From NCBI GenBank assembly GCA_001274695.2, contig LARU01000004.1, positions 744,001 to 808,000 on the forward strand: a stretch of DNA of 64,000 nucleotides. The letters run 5' to 3'. Within the stretch, counting starts at the first letter, position 1, and each line of letters begins with the position of its first letter. Below, piece after piece: positions 43,709-54,383 of the stretch. The stretch is from Azoarcus sp. PA01 (GTDB taxonomy: Bacteria; Pseudomonadota; Gammaproteobacteria; Burkholderiales; Rhodocyclaceae). Under the pieces are notes generated by a model, which saw only the letters and a list, made by a program, of their open reading frames with translations, was not told where the DNA came from and did not search any database. Both the position numbers and the translations under genes were made by a program.

Positions 43709-46258
43709 TCAGAACAGGTCGTCGAGTTCGTCCGAGCCGCCACCCGGCATCTTGCCGTACTGCTGCAGATAAGCCTGGATCATCTGGCTTTCGCGCGACG
43801 TGAACAACGCCGCTTCCTCGAACACGAAGTTCGTCGCGTCGCCGCCGCGTTCGAACTGTTCCATCAGCCCTTCGCGCAGGTTCTCGACGCCCTTGATCAT
43901 CAGCACGTTCTTGTCGCCGTCGAGCAGCTGGAACACACCCGACTCGGTCGGCACCGACGCGATCGTCGCCTCGTCGAATTTCAGCGACGATTCCGGCGGC
44001 AGCACCGCTTCGGCGATCTTCGGCGCGAGGTTGCACTTGAAGCAGCGCGCAGCCTCGAGACGGGCGGTCGCGTCGTCGAAGCCGAGCTCGACTTCGTCCC
44101 AGCCGGTCCGCTGTTCCGGTGCGAGCATGATCGGGTGGAACTTGCGCGTCGTGTTGAAGCCGTCCTTGCGACCGATGCGCGGGTTGGTTTCCCAGCCGTC
44201 GCGCAGCAGCACTTCGGAGATGTCGCCGTCGCCGCCGAGCGCCTTGTCCATCGCCGAGGCCGCAACCCGGCCTTGCGCGACCGACTCGATCAGCGTCGAA
44301 GGTCCGAGCACGCAGTCGCCGCCGGCGTACACCTTCGGCCGGCTCGTCAGCATCGAATCCTCGCGCACGGTGATGCGGCCTTTGCGATCGGTCTCGACGC
44401 CGAAGCCTTCGAAGCGGTTCGGGAACTGGCCGATCGCACCGATCACGAGATCCACGCCTTCGACGAGCTCTTCGCCGGTCTCGACCGGGCGGCGGCGACC
44501 TGAAGCATCCGCCTCGCCGAGCGCCATCTTCGCGTAGGTGATCTGCAGCCGAAAACCGTTGGTGCCCGGCTCAATCTTCTTCGGCGCGAGCAGGTAGCGG
44601 ATATTCACGCCTTCCTCGACGCAACCTTCGAACTCCTCCAGGCGCGCCGGCATTTCCTCGCGGGTGCGTCGATACACCATGTCGACTTCAGCGCCGTAGC
44701 GGCGCGAGCTGCGGGCGTTGTCGGTCGCGACGTTGCCGCCGCCGATGACCGCGACCTTCTTGCCGGTCTGGATGCCGTCCGGCGTATTGACGAGACCCAT
44801 CGTCACCGCCTGCAGGTAGGTCGGGCTGTCGACGACGCCCGGCAGGTCGTCGCCGGGAATGCCGAGCTTGTCGCCGCCCTGGCAGCCGATGCCGACGAAC
44901 ACTGCACCATAGCCGTCATTGAAAAGCTCATCGACGTTCTCGACTTTCGCGCCGTAGCGGAACTCGACGCCGAGCGCGGCAACTTCGGCGACTTCGTCGT
45001 CGATGACTTCAGCCGGCACGCGGTACGACGGGATGCCGTAGCGCGCCATGCCGCCAGCGGCCGGCTGGGCGTCGAAAATCGTGACCGCGTGACCCTGCTT
45101 CGCGAGGTAGTACGCGACGGTCAGGCCCGCAGGTCCGGCGCCGATGACGCCGGCCTTCTTGCCGGTCGCGGGAAGCTTCTTGGCGAATTCGCGCCAGATG
45201 CCTGTGTCGTTGTCCGCGGCGATGCGCTTGAGGTTGCGGATCGACAGCGGGTCGTCGAGGTCCTTGCGGCGGCAGGCCGATTCGCACATTGCGAAACAGG
45301 CGCGGCCGAGGATGCCCGGGAACGGGAGTTTTTCGCGCACGACGGCGATCGCTTCGCCATACTTGCCTTCGGCGGCAAGCTGCACGTAGCGCGGCACGTC
45401 GATGCCTGCGGGGCACGCGGACTTGCACGGCACCATCGATTCCTCGCGGTGCGCGGGGTCGAGCGTGCGGTCCATCAGCGCGCCGGTCGGGCACACGGTC
45501 ACGCAGGCCTGGCAGAACGTGCAGCCGGATTCGATCAGCGTCGGGGCGATCGTGCCGACATAGGTGCGCTTGCCCTGCGGCGTCTCGACTTCCTTGACTT
45601 CGAGGCAGCCCACGCCGCGCACGTCGTTACAGGCGACGAGGCAGCGGCGGCAGTCGATACAGAGGTTGTAGTCGCGGTCGAAGAACGGCTCGTCGAGCAC
45701 GATCGGCAGCTGCGCGGGCTTGTACGGCGGCGTCGTGTTCGGGATGCCGATGTAGTCGGACACCTTGCGCAGCTCGCAGCTCGAGAAGATCGAGCAGCAG
45801 CGCGTCTCCTGCGGGTTGCCGTACGAGCACTGCGAGCGCGAACAGCCTTCACGCTGCGGACAGGTCAGACAGACGTGCGGATGGGGGCCGAGGATCTTGG
45901 CGAGGCTCGCCTGGCGCGATTCCTGGATCGCGGGCGACTGGGTCTTGACGACGAGGCCGGCCTTGACCGGCATCGAACAGGCCTTGCGCAGCCCCTCTTC
46001 GCCTTCGACCTCGACCATGCACAGGTTGCAGCCGCCGTCTCCGGCGCCACGCTGGCCAGCCGGCGGCAGATCGGGGTGCGCGCACAGCGCGGGAATGTAG
46101 AGGCCGGCTGCCGTCGCGGCATTGAGGATCGACGCGCCAGCGGGCGCTTCGACCTCGACACCGTCGATGCTCAACTGCACCAGGGCGCCGAACTCCGGCA
46201 TATCGACCGGCCGACTGGCCTTCCACCACCTGATCTCGGATGTCTGTACGGCTTCCAT
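43709..46258 (-). CDS. bzdV: Electron-transfer flavo-iron-sulfur oxidoreductase
   Basis: 849 residues with several modules. Residues about 25-100: NuoG-like [2Fe-2S] domain (CAHPDLPP, CNLCMVEVEG). Next the His-Cys region HVCLTCPQREGC. Then two [4Fe-4S] motifs, CIDCRRCLVAC and CTFCQACVTVCPTGAL. About 300-750 is a GltD-like FAD/NAD(P) region (GVIGAGPAGLTVAYYL; VIGGGNVATDNARS; YAGGDC). The protein is proposed in Azoarcus to supply BzdM ferredoxin with electrons from NAD(P)H, as I recall. The tail ends SDELDDLF. The ATG at 46258 is chosen because the frame further 5' is GC-rich junk. Confidence 0.9.
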   Translation of the reverse strand: MEAVQTSEIRWWKASRPVDMPEFGALVQLSIDGVEVEAPAGASILNAATAAGLYIPALCAHPDLPPAGQRGAGDGGCNLCMVEVEGEEGLRKACSMPVKAGLVVKTQSPAIQESRQASLAKILGPHPHVCLTCPQREGCSRSQCSYGNPQETRCCSIFSSCELRKVSDYIGIPNTTPPYKPAQLPIVLDEPFFDRDYNLCIDCRRCLVACNDVRGVGCLEVKEVETPQGKRTYVGTIAPTLIESGCTFCQACVTVCPTGALMDRTLDPAHREESMVPCKSACPAGIDVPRYVQLAAEGKYGEAIAVVREKLPFPGILGRACFAMCESACRRKDLDDPLSIRNLKRIAADNDTGIWREFAKKLPATGKKAGVIGAGPAGLTVAYYLAKQGHAVTIFDAQPAAGGMARYGIPSYRVPAEVIDDEVAEVAALGVEFRYGAKVENVDELFNDGYGAVFVGIGCQGGDKLGIPGDDLPGVVDSPTYLQAVTMGLVNTPDGIQTGKKVAVIGGGNVATDNARSSRRYGAEVDMVYRRTREEMPARLEEFEGCVEEGVNIRYLLAPKKIEPGTNGFRLQITYAKMALGEADASGRRRPVETGEELVEGVDLVIGAIGQFPNRFEGFGVETDRKGRITVREDSMLTSRPKVYAGGDCVLGPSTLIESVAQGRVAASAMDKALGGDGDISEVLLRDGWETNPRIGRKDGFNTTRKFHPIMLAPEQRTGWDEVELGFDDATARLEAARCFKCNLAPKIAEAVLPPESSLKFDEATIASVPTESGVFQLLDGDKNVLMIKGVENLREGLMEQFERGGDATNFVFEEAALFTSRESQMIQAYLQQYGKMPGGGSDELDDLF

Positions 46259-46404
46259 GTCTCTCGTCCCTCTGCTATCGCCGGTTTTCGCTTTCCGGCG
46301 TCGTTTTGCGCTGTTGTTGCTCCAGGCTCCGGCTCGGCGGGGCCCGGTTGCGTTCGATTGTGCGGTGGTGCGGCGTTCGCTGCCGGACCGCGGCAGCGTC
46401 CCGG

Positions 46405-47043
46405 CTAGGCCGCGAGTGCTGCCCGCGTGAAACCGGGGAAGTACCCTCCCCGGCACGCTCCGGCACGCACCGCCGCGATGAAACTTTTCATGTCGGTCAC
46501 CGGCTGCAGGAACTGCGTCGCGCAGCGGCCGACCGCTTCGGTCTTGTGGCAATCGCTACCGCCGAGCGACGGCAGCGCCATGTGCTGCGCGGCGGAAATC
46601 GCCAGTTCATTGTCGCTTTCGCGGTTGCCGCCGTTGTGCGTCTCGAGTGCGGCAAGCCCGGTCAGATCCAGCACACCTTCGAGCAGGCACGCCCCGACTT
46701 CGCGGAACGGATGCGCCGGCACGCAGATGCCGCCGATTTCGTTGATACGTTCGACGACTTCGGCCAGCGGGAGGTAATTGTCACGTCCCCAGATGTTCCA
46801 GCCGTCGTCTTCGACGCCGTAAGCCAGCATGTGGCCCCGGTCCGTCGCAATCTCGACGCCGCGCAGAACCAGCATCCCCTCGTCACGACCGACCTGTTCG
46901 ACCGGCTCCGACGCCTCGTACGAGTAATGCTCGGTAATACAAACCGCATCGAGCCCGAGTTCACGGGCACGCCGGATCAGGTTCACCGGCTCCAGCCAGT
47001 TGTCGTACGAGTACTTGGTGTGGCAATGACAATCGATCCACAT
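46405..47043 (-). CDS. bzdU: PHP-domain metal hydrolase-like protein of the bzd cluster
   Basis: 212 residues. The PHP signature is visible: DCHCHTKYSYD with the N-terminal H-x-H, ITEHYSY, an internal VPAHPF, and the C-terminal GGSDCHK. These residues bind up to three metals in phosphoesterase-like enzymes. In the bzd cluster of Azoarcus sp. CIB this position holds bzdU, of unknown function as I recall. The reaction is not known. A 28-bp gap separates it from bzdT. Confidence 0.8.
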   Translation of the reverse strand: MWIDCHCHTKYSYDNWLEPVNLIRRARELGLDAVCITEHYSYEASEPVEQVGRDEGMLVLRGVEIATDRGHMLAYGVEDDGWNIWGRDNYLPLAEVVERINEIGGICVPAHPFREVGACLLEGVLDLTGLAALETHNGGNRESDNELAISAAQHMALPSLGGSDCHKTEAVGRCATQFLQPVTDMKSFIAAVRAGACRGGYFPGFTRAALAA

Positions 47044-47071
47044 GGGGATGGGCTCCGCGCGCAGTCGTTTC

Positions 47072-47524
47072 TCAGACCACCGTGTATTCGAGATTGATGC
47101 GCTTGGAAGGCGCGAACTTCTGCCGCGAGAAGAATTTCTCGAGCGCGAAGTCGTCCCAATTCACCAGCGTGTAGACCTTGCTAACGCCGCCGGCCTTCAT
47201 GTTCATCATGAACTGCTCGAGCAGCTCGCTTGCCACGCCATGGTTCTGGAAGCGCGGATCGACGCCGATCGTGTCGATCGTCGCGGTGCTTTCCGGGATC
47301 CCGAACTCGCCGAAATAGATGTCGCCCATGACGAAGCCCGCGAGTTTGCCGTCGATCTCACAGACCAGCGAAGCATTGATGTTGTGCTTCGGGTTCAGGA
47401 TCGTTTCGATCTTGCGCTCGTAGTAGTCGCGACGAGTCTGCTTCGAAGCCGCAGCATCGATCTCGACGATTGCATTCAGGTCGTCCTTGTTCAGCACCCG
47501 CATTACGCGCTTCTGTTCGGCCAT
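47072..47524 (-). CDS. bzdT: GNAT-type acetyltransferase of the bzd cluster
   Basis: 150 residues. The GNAT acetyl-CoA site appears as VDPRFQNHGVASELLEQF (the R/Q-x-x-G-x-A type) at about 90-108, and the fold precedes and follows as expected. It may acetylate a Lys or the N-terminus of a partner, or use another acyl-CoA. Benzoyl-CoA is a tempting donor but unproven. A clear AGGAGG precedes the ATG at 47524. Confidence 0.8.
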   Translation of the reverse strand: MAEQKRVMRVLNKDDLNAIVEIDAAASKQTRRDYYERKIETILNPKHNINASLVCEIDGKLAGFVMGDIYFGEFGIPESTATIDTIGVDPRFQNHGVASELLEQFMMNMKAGGVSKVYTLVNWDDFALEKFFSRQKFAPSKRINLEYTVV

Positions 47525-47578
47525 TTGCACTCCTCCTTGGATATCGCGGCTTCGCGCGGGACGCGCGTCGCACGCCCT

Positions 47579-47875
47579 TCAGAACAACTCGTCATCCTTC
47601 TGCGGCACAGCCGCGCGGCGCGTGTACACCGTGCCGATGATCTTGCCCATTTCCTGGTCGGCGTCGAGGCAGGTGTTGCAGCCGTCGCCTTCGCTCTTGT
47701 AAGTCTCGACGTGCACCTCGAAACCCATACCGCGATAAGCCTCGGCGATCTCCGACAACCGCGGTTCGCCGATCGTCGTCAGCCGCTTCCAACCCTGGCG
47801 CAACAGACGGTCTTCGATTTCCTCTTCTTCATTCGCCGAAGCAAGCTTGATCGGGATCATCTTCTTCACGTTCAC
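47579..47875 (-). CDS. bzdS: Small protein of the bzd cluster
   Basis: 98 residues from the GTG at 47875, with GGAGG 7-8 bases upstream; an ATG 30 bases further 5' has no ribosome site. The protein is mixed alpha/beta with EEEEIEDRLLRQGWKRL near the N-terminus, and CNTC at about residue 75. It ends QKDDELF. I know no function; position matches bzdS of the Azoarcus bzd operon. The acidic-LF tail resembles the C-terminus of BzdN and BzdV. Confidence 0.7.
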   Translation of the reverse strand: MNVKKMIPIKLASANEEEEIEDRLLRQGWKRLTTIGEPRLSEIAEAYRGMGFEVHVETYKSEGDGCNTCLDADQEMGKIIGTVYTRRAAVPQKDDELF

Positions 47876-47915
47876 CGCAGAACCCTCCGTCGTCACGCCT
47901 TTCATCTCGTCCGGC

Positions 47916-48200
47916 CTACCAGGAATGCTTGATCGCGCCCGGAGTACAGGCGGTGGTACAGGGCAGGCTGGTGTAGCCACCGGCCGGCTTGCATTCGGTG
48001 CAGCTGTAAGCGAGCGTACGCGTGCATTCCTTCTTCACCCATGCCACTTCGTCGTCGTAATCATCGGTGATGATTTCGAACATATTCTTCGGGCACGCGG
48101 TCAGGCAGGCCCGGTCAGCCGCACAGTCGATGCACTTGTCGGTATCGATGCTGATGTAATACTCGCCGGAACCGTCCTTGTAGCCGTAGTTCGCGATCAT
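47916..48200 (-). CDS. bzdM: 2[4Fe-4S] ferredoxin, electron donor to benzoyl-CoA reductase
   Basis: 94 residues. Nine Cys at 23, 26, 32, 36, 59, 67, 70, 81 and 85. The first motif is C-X2-C-X5-C-X3-C-P, with three extra residues, and the second is C-X2-C-X10-C-X3-C-T, with a long loop. Long-insertion 2[4Fe-4S] ferredoxins of the Chromatium/Thauera type have such loops and very low potentials. It feeds electrons to BzdNOPQ. Gaps of 108 bp (with a large hairpin) to bzdQ and 40 bp to bzdS. The ATG at 48200 is preceded by AGGAG. Confidence 0.92.
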   Translation of the reverse strand: MIANYGYKDGSGEYYISIDTDKCIDCAADRACLTACPKNMFEIITDDYDDEVAWVKKECTRTLAYSCTECKPAGGYTSLPCTTACTPGAIKHSW

Positions 48201-48233
48201 GTCCGTTCTCTCCTGTGGATTATGTCGTAGGCG

Positions 48234-48290
48234 GCCGGCCGTCCGGGAAAACCGCCGCATTCAATTGCGGCGTTTCCCGAGACGGCCGGC
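48234..48290 (-). other. Long intercistronic hairpin between bzdQ and bzdM
   Basis: A nearly perfect 57-nt hairpin: arms GCCGGCCGTC...CGGGAAA...GCCGCA and TGCGGC...TTTCCCG...GACGGCCGGC around a 6-nt loop. No T-tract follows in the direction of transcription. Confidence 0.75.
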
Positions 48291-48308
48291 GCTGCGTCAG
48301 CCCCGACT

Positions 48309-49226
48309 TCAGGCCGCTTTCGCCTGCTTCTGCATCAGCGTGTAGCCGAACAGCGCTGCGCCCAGCGCGCCGGCGATCTGGCTGTCGATCTTGGTCTCGA
48401 CCTGCTTGATGCCGAGGATGCGCTCGATGCGCTTGACGACACCGGGGTTCTTCGCGATGCCGCCGGTGATGAAGAAGCCTTCCTCGACGCCGATGCGCTC
48501 GAGCAAGCTCACGACGCGCTCGGCCATCGCCTGGCAGTAGGCCGCGATCACCTTGTTCTTGGTGTAGCCGGCTTTCAACAGACCGAGCGCTTCGGACTTG
48601 GCGAACACGACGCAGATCGACGACACCGCTTCCGGTTCGACATCGACGTCGAACGAGCGCGGGCCCAGTTCGGCGATCGGGATCTGCATCAGGTCGGAGA
48701 TGACTTCCATGCCGCGCCCGGTACCGGCCGCGCACTTGTCGTTCATCAGGAAGTTCGTGACCTTGCCTTTCTCGTCGCAGTGGATCGCCTTGCAGTCCTG
48801 GCCGCCCATGTCGAGAATCGTGCGCACCTTGTTGCCGCCCATGTAGTTGGCGCCGCGAGCGTGGCACGCGATCTCGGTGATCGCCTTGTGGGCGAACGGC
48901 ACGTTCACCCGGCCGTAGCCGGTGCCGACGACGTAGTTGATGTCCTCGAGCTTCATGCCGATCTTGTCCATGATGCCCTGCAGCGCATTCTTGGCCGAGT
49001 CCGGCGAGTTGTTGCCGGTGCGCATGCTGTTGTAGCCGTACAGCTCGCCGTCACAGACCAGCACCGCCTGCGAGGACACCGACCCGACGTCGATGCCGCA
49101 GGTGATGATCTTCGCGTCGCGCCAGTCCTTGTTCTCGTCCCAGACGGTGTTTTCCTGCCAACGCCAGAATTCCTTCTTCTCGGGGGCCGCTTCTGCCACC
49201 GATGCCGCAGCAACTTCTGCATTCAT
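48309..49226 (-). CDS. bzdQ: Benzoyl-CoA reductase, BcrD-like ATPase subunit
   Basis: 305 residues of the ASKHA-fold 2-hydroxyacyl-CoA dehydratase activator/BCR ATPase family: phosphate loop GIDVGSVSS at about 43-51, DMGGQDCKAI, and the cluster-Cys motif NDKCAAGTGRGME plus SICVVFAKSEA. With BzdP it forms the ATP-hydrolysing half of the reductase and shares one [4Fe-4S] cluster at their interface. It lies 35 bp from bzdP. Which of BzdP/Q binds which nucleotide cannot be read from sequence. Confidence 0.95.
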   Translation of the reverse strand: MNAEVAAASVAEAAPEKKEFWRWQENTVWDENKDWRDAKIITCGIDVGSVSSQAVLVCDGELYGYNSMRTGNNSPDSAKNALQGIMDKIGMKLEDINYVVGTGYGRVNVPFAHKAITEIACHARGANYMGGNKVRTILDMGGQDCKAIHCDEKGKVTNFLMNDKCAAGTGRGMEVISDLMQIPIAELGPRSFDVDVEPEAVSSICVVFAKSEALGLLKAGYTKNKVIAAYCQAMAERVVSLLERIGVEEGFFITGGIAKNPGVVKRIERILGIKQVETKIDSQIAGALGAALFGYTLMQKQAKAA

Positions 49227-49261
49227 TTTGATCGCTCCTTTATCCGTGTCGTTTGGCGGTT

Positions 49262-50071
49262 TCAGTGCTGGCGCTCGGCCGCAATCAGCGCGCAACCCAA
49301 GGCGCTGACGAACTCGGGCAGGTCCGGCAGCAGCACCTGATCGACGTCCATCGCGGTCTTGAGCGACTGGACGAAACCGGGGTTGTGCACCATGCCGCCG
49401 ATCAGCACGACGTTGCCTTCGATGCCGACGCGCCGCACCATCGCGCACACCCGGCTCGCCACCGCATCGAGCACCGCCTTGGCGATGTCTTCCTTCGGCG
49501 TCGAGGAGTGGATCAGCGACACCACTTCGGACTCGGCGAACACCGTGCATTGCGCGTTCATCGGGATCGACTTGTCCGAGCGCAGGCTCGCTTCGCCGAA
49601 TTCCTTGAGGGAAAGCTGCAGCGCGCGGCTCATCGCTTCGGCGAACGAGCCCGCGCCGGCGGCGCACTTCTCGTTGCCGGCAAAGTCGATCGCCTTGCCG
49701 TCCGAGTCGGTCTTGATGCCGCGGCCTTCCTCGGCACCGACGTCGACCACGGTGCGCGCCTGCGGGTACATGTACACCGCGCCGCGCGCCCCGGCCGTCA
49801 TCTCGGTGACGCCTTCGGTCGCGAATTCGACCTGCTTGCGCCCGGCTCCGGTCGCGAACACCGATTTCACCTGGTCACGCGACACGCCGGCGGCAGCCAG
49901 CGCTTCGGTGAAAGCTTTCTCGGCGGCCTGGTCGGCGTCGATGTCGCCCGGCATCATCAGGTGCGCTTTCTTGACCGAATAGTTCAGCTGCGGCGCGCCA
50001 TCCACCTTGATCTCTTCGAGCAGCACCACCTTGACGCTGCGCGAGCCCATGTCGATTCCTGCGGTAATCAT
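49262..50071 (-). CDS. bzdP: Benzoyl-CoA reductase, BcrA-like ATPase subunit
   Basis: 269 residues of the same ASKHA family as BzdQ: GIDMGSRSVK, VVDVGAEEGR and NEKCAAGAGSF with the second cluster Cys in NAQCTVFAESE. It couples ATP hydrolysis to electron transfer from ferredoxin to the ring-reducing subunits. The start ATG at 50071 has AAGGAGG upstream. It is separated from bzdO by 32 bp. Confidence 0.95.
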   Translation of the reverse strand: MITAGIDMGSRSVKVVLLEEIKVDGAPQLNYSVKKAHLMMPGDIDADQAAEKAFTEALAAAGVSRDQVKSVFATGAGRKQVEFATEGVTEMTAGARGAVYMYPQARTVVDVGAEEGRGIKTDSDGKAIDFAGNEKCAAGAGSFAEAMSRALQLSLKEFGEASLRSDKSIPMNAQCTVFAESEVVSLIHSSTPKEDIAKAVLDAVASRVCAMVRRVGIEGNVVLIGGMVHNPGFVQSLKTAMDVDQVLLPDLPEFVSALGCALIAAERQH

Positions 50072-50103
50072 TCTTTGTATCCTCCTTGGGTTCCAGTATT
50101 CGC

Positions 50104-52576
<2,473 letters not shown>

Positions 52577-52653
52577 CAAACTATCTCCTCTGATTTATCC
52601 GCGGCGCCTGTACCGACCCCGCGGCTGCTGCATTATTTTTCCGGCCCTGCATG

Positions 52654-52701
52654 ATTGCGCATACTACGCACTCCAGTGCAGCCGCTGTTGACATAGATCA
52701 A
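52654..52701 (-). promoter_or_regulatory. bzdN promoter with FNR/AcpR box
   Basis: FNR-type box TTGAC-ATAG-ATCAA (52688-52701) differs from consensus at one base. A -10 TAGTAT (52666-52661) puts the start near 52654, so the box centre lies at about -41, the class II spacing. TGCA tetramers at 52677-52680 (-24), 52648-52651 (+4) and 52629-52632 (+23) overlay the core promoter, a plausible BzdR repressor site. In Azoarcus sp. CIB the activator is called AcpR and the repressor BzdR, as I recall. Confidence 0.85.
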
Positions 52702-52718
52702 ATGCGGCACAGGAAAAC

Positions 52719-52772
52719 TGCACTCTCGTGCATTTTTCTTCGGCATTTTCTCCGGACATGCAATTTTGTGCA
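52719..52772. promoter_or_regulatory. Upstream BzdR operators
   Basis: Two TGCA-N6-TGCA pairs, at 52719-52732 (TGCA-CTCTCG-TGCA) and 52759-52772 (TGCA-ATTTTG-TGCA), at about -66 to -79 and -106 to -119 relative to the predicted start. A further TGCA follows at 52774-52777. The rest of this 428-bp gap (to 53004) holds a GC-rich stem at 52977-52999 after bzdR and no gene. Confidence 0.75.
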
Positions 52773-53004
52773 TTGCAGCAAGATAAATCGGGCCGAACGG
52801 AACGGGCAGCCCTGTCTGGAGAGTCCGAAGCCCTTGCGGAAACGGCTGGCAGGGAGGAAGCGCTAACAGGAGATTCCTCGGCTCGCCGGGGCACGTCCGA
52901 AGGCGGGAGGGGGAAGATTTTGGCGGCGCGCGAGGGAGCGGCAGTGGAAAGGGGCCGCCGGAGAACGGCAGCCGGCACGGCCAGCGGTGCCGGCCGTGGG
53001 TCGT

Positions 53005-53904
53005 TCAGGCCGAAACGACGACTTCGCGCAGCGCAGCGAGGCTCTGCTCGACGGTCTTGCCCGACGTCTCGACGATCGCGTCGGCTTTGCTGTACATCGC
53101 GATCCGGCCTGCAATGATGCGGCGCAGGTCGTCCATCGCTTCCTGGCTGTCCTTCATCGGCCGGTAGTCGCCCTGTGCGACGACGCGCTCCATGTGTTCT
53201 TCGGGCGACGCCTTGAGCCACACCGTGTAGCACGACGACAGCAGGAATTCGAACGTCGCCGGCTCTGAGACGATGCTTCCGCCGGGAACGAGCACGAAGC
53301 GCTCGTTGTTCTCGATGATCGACTCGAGGCTGCGTCGCTCGTAGCGCCGGTAGGCGCCTTGGCCGTAGAGCGAAAAGATTTCCGAAAGCTCGGCCCCCGC
53401 TTCCTGCTCGATGGTTTTCGCCAGCTCGAAGAACGGCACTTCGAGATTTTTCGCCAGCAGCGAACCGAGCGTCGTCTTGCCGGCGCCGCGCAGTCCGATC
53501 AGCGCGATGCGCTCACGCCGACCGGCCTTGCCGGACGATTCGAGTTCGTTTTCGAGCAGCCCGCGCGCCCAGTTCAGTTTTTTCGGCGAAAAACGGCTCA
53601 GGTATTGCACCAGCAGCGTCAGCTCGGCCGGTTGCTCCGGCTCTTCGCGCACCAGGTCGACGAGCGGCAGACCCATGCCCAGCGCGATCTGGCGCAGCAG
53701 GATGATCGAGATGTTGCCGTGTCCGGTTTCCAGTTGGGCGAGGTAGCGTTCCGACACTCCCGATTGGTGCGCCAGCGCTTTGCGCGTCATCCCACGCCGG
53801 GCACGCAATTCGCGTATACGCTCTCCCAACATCAGCAAATAGCCGTTTTCTTCGACCGTCAAATCGGGCCGCTTCAGTCTTTCGCCACTGTTTTCGCTGT
53901 GCAT
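53005..53904 (-). CDS. bzdR: BzdR transcriptional repressor
   Basis: 299 residues. The N-terminal XRE-type helix-turn-helix (about 25-85: MTRKALAHQSGVSERYLAQLE) is followed by a linker, and then a shikimate-kinase-like domain (about 135-299) with P-loop GLRGAGKT. This two-domain architecture is the known hallmark of BzdR, in which the kinase-like half binds benzoyl-CoA and releases repression. The gene is upstream of and co-directional with bzdN, and its own promoter carries a TGCA-N6-TGCA pair over the -10, suggesting autorepression. Confidence 0.95.
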   Translation of the reverse strand: MHSENSGERLKRPDLTVEENGYLLMLGERIRELRARRGMTRKALAHQSGVSERYLAQLETGHGNISIILLRQIALGMGLPLVDLVREEPEQPAELTLLVQYLSRFSPKKLNWARGLLENELESSGKAGRRERIALIGLRGAGKTTLGSLLAKNLEVPFFELAKTIEQEAGAELSEIFSLYGQGAYRRYERRSLESIIENNERFVLVPGGSIVSEPATFEFLLSSCYTVWLKASPEEHMERVVAQGDYRPMKDSQEAMDDLRRIIAGRIAMYSKADAIVETSGKTVEQSLAALREVVVSA

Positions 53905-53939
53905 GAGCGTTCACCGTTCGGAAGGATGATTCATATTAA

Positions 53940-53953
53940 TGCATTATAGTGCA
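53940..53953 (-). promoter_or_regulatory. bzdR promoter overlapped by operator
   Basis: TGCA-N6-TGCA (TGCA-TTATAG-TGCA on the plus strand) brackets a perfect -10 TATAAT on the minus strand (53948-53943). It lies 36 bp upstream of the bzdR ATG. A -35-like TTGCAA lies about 19 bp further up. Confidence 0.75.
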
Positions 53954-54113
53954 CTGTTTTCGCATCTTTGCAACCGCTTATGGCAATTGCGCGAAAATGG
54001 GTATTGTGCGCGCCCGTGTATGTCTTCAAGATTTCTTAAGGTACATCAACGCTTTTCGGCGATTGGACTCGCAGAGTTGGATGTGCTCCGAACGTCAACA
54101 AAAAGGCGCAACA

Positions 54114-54383
54114 ATGAAAAGACATACCGACAACGAGACACGCATCACGAATCTTCGCTATCACACCCAGGGGCCGGATGATCTTTACATCCCGATTCCG
54201 TTCCTGTTCGTCACCAGCCGCATGCGCGACGAGATCGCCGCCGAGCGGCAGCTGATCATCGATCTCGCCCAGTCGGCGACGAAAGTCCGCCAGCTCGAAC
54301 TCCTCTCGCGGTACGACCCGTGCGTCAGCGCCGATGCGTTCAATTCGGTCCTCCACATGTTCGAGGTCGATCGGCAGGACTGA
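54114..54383 (+). CDS. Small protein of unknown function upstream of the lipase-like ORF
   Basis: 89 residues from the ATG at 54114 (weak AAGG upstream). Mixed charged and hydrophobic, with YIPIPFLFVTSRMRDEIAAERQLIIDL as the only notable stretch; no signal peptide. It is divergent from bzdR by about 200 bp. I recognise no family. It ends in TGA at 54381, directly followed in the same frame by the hydrolase ORF. Confidence 0.6.
   Translation: MKRHTDNETRITNLRYHTQGPDDLYIPIPFLFVTSRMRDEIAAERQLIIDLAQSATKVRQLELLSRYDPCVSADAFNSVLHMFEVDRQD

Noticed and set aside
48234..48290. Hairpin read as a transcription terminator
   Set aside because: The stem is strong but no T-tract follows on the transcribed strand; a processing or stabilising structure fits better.
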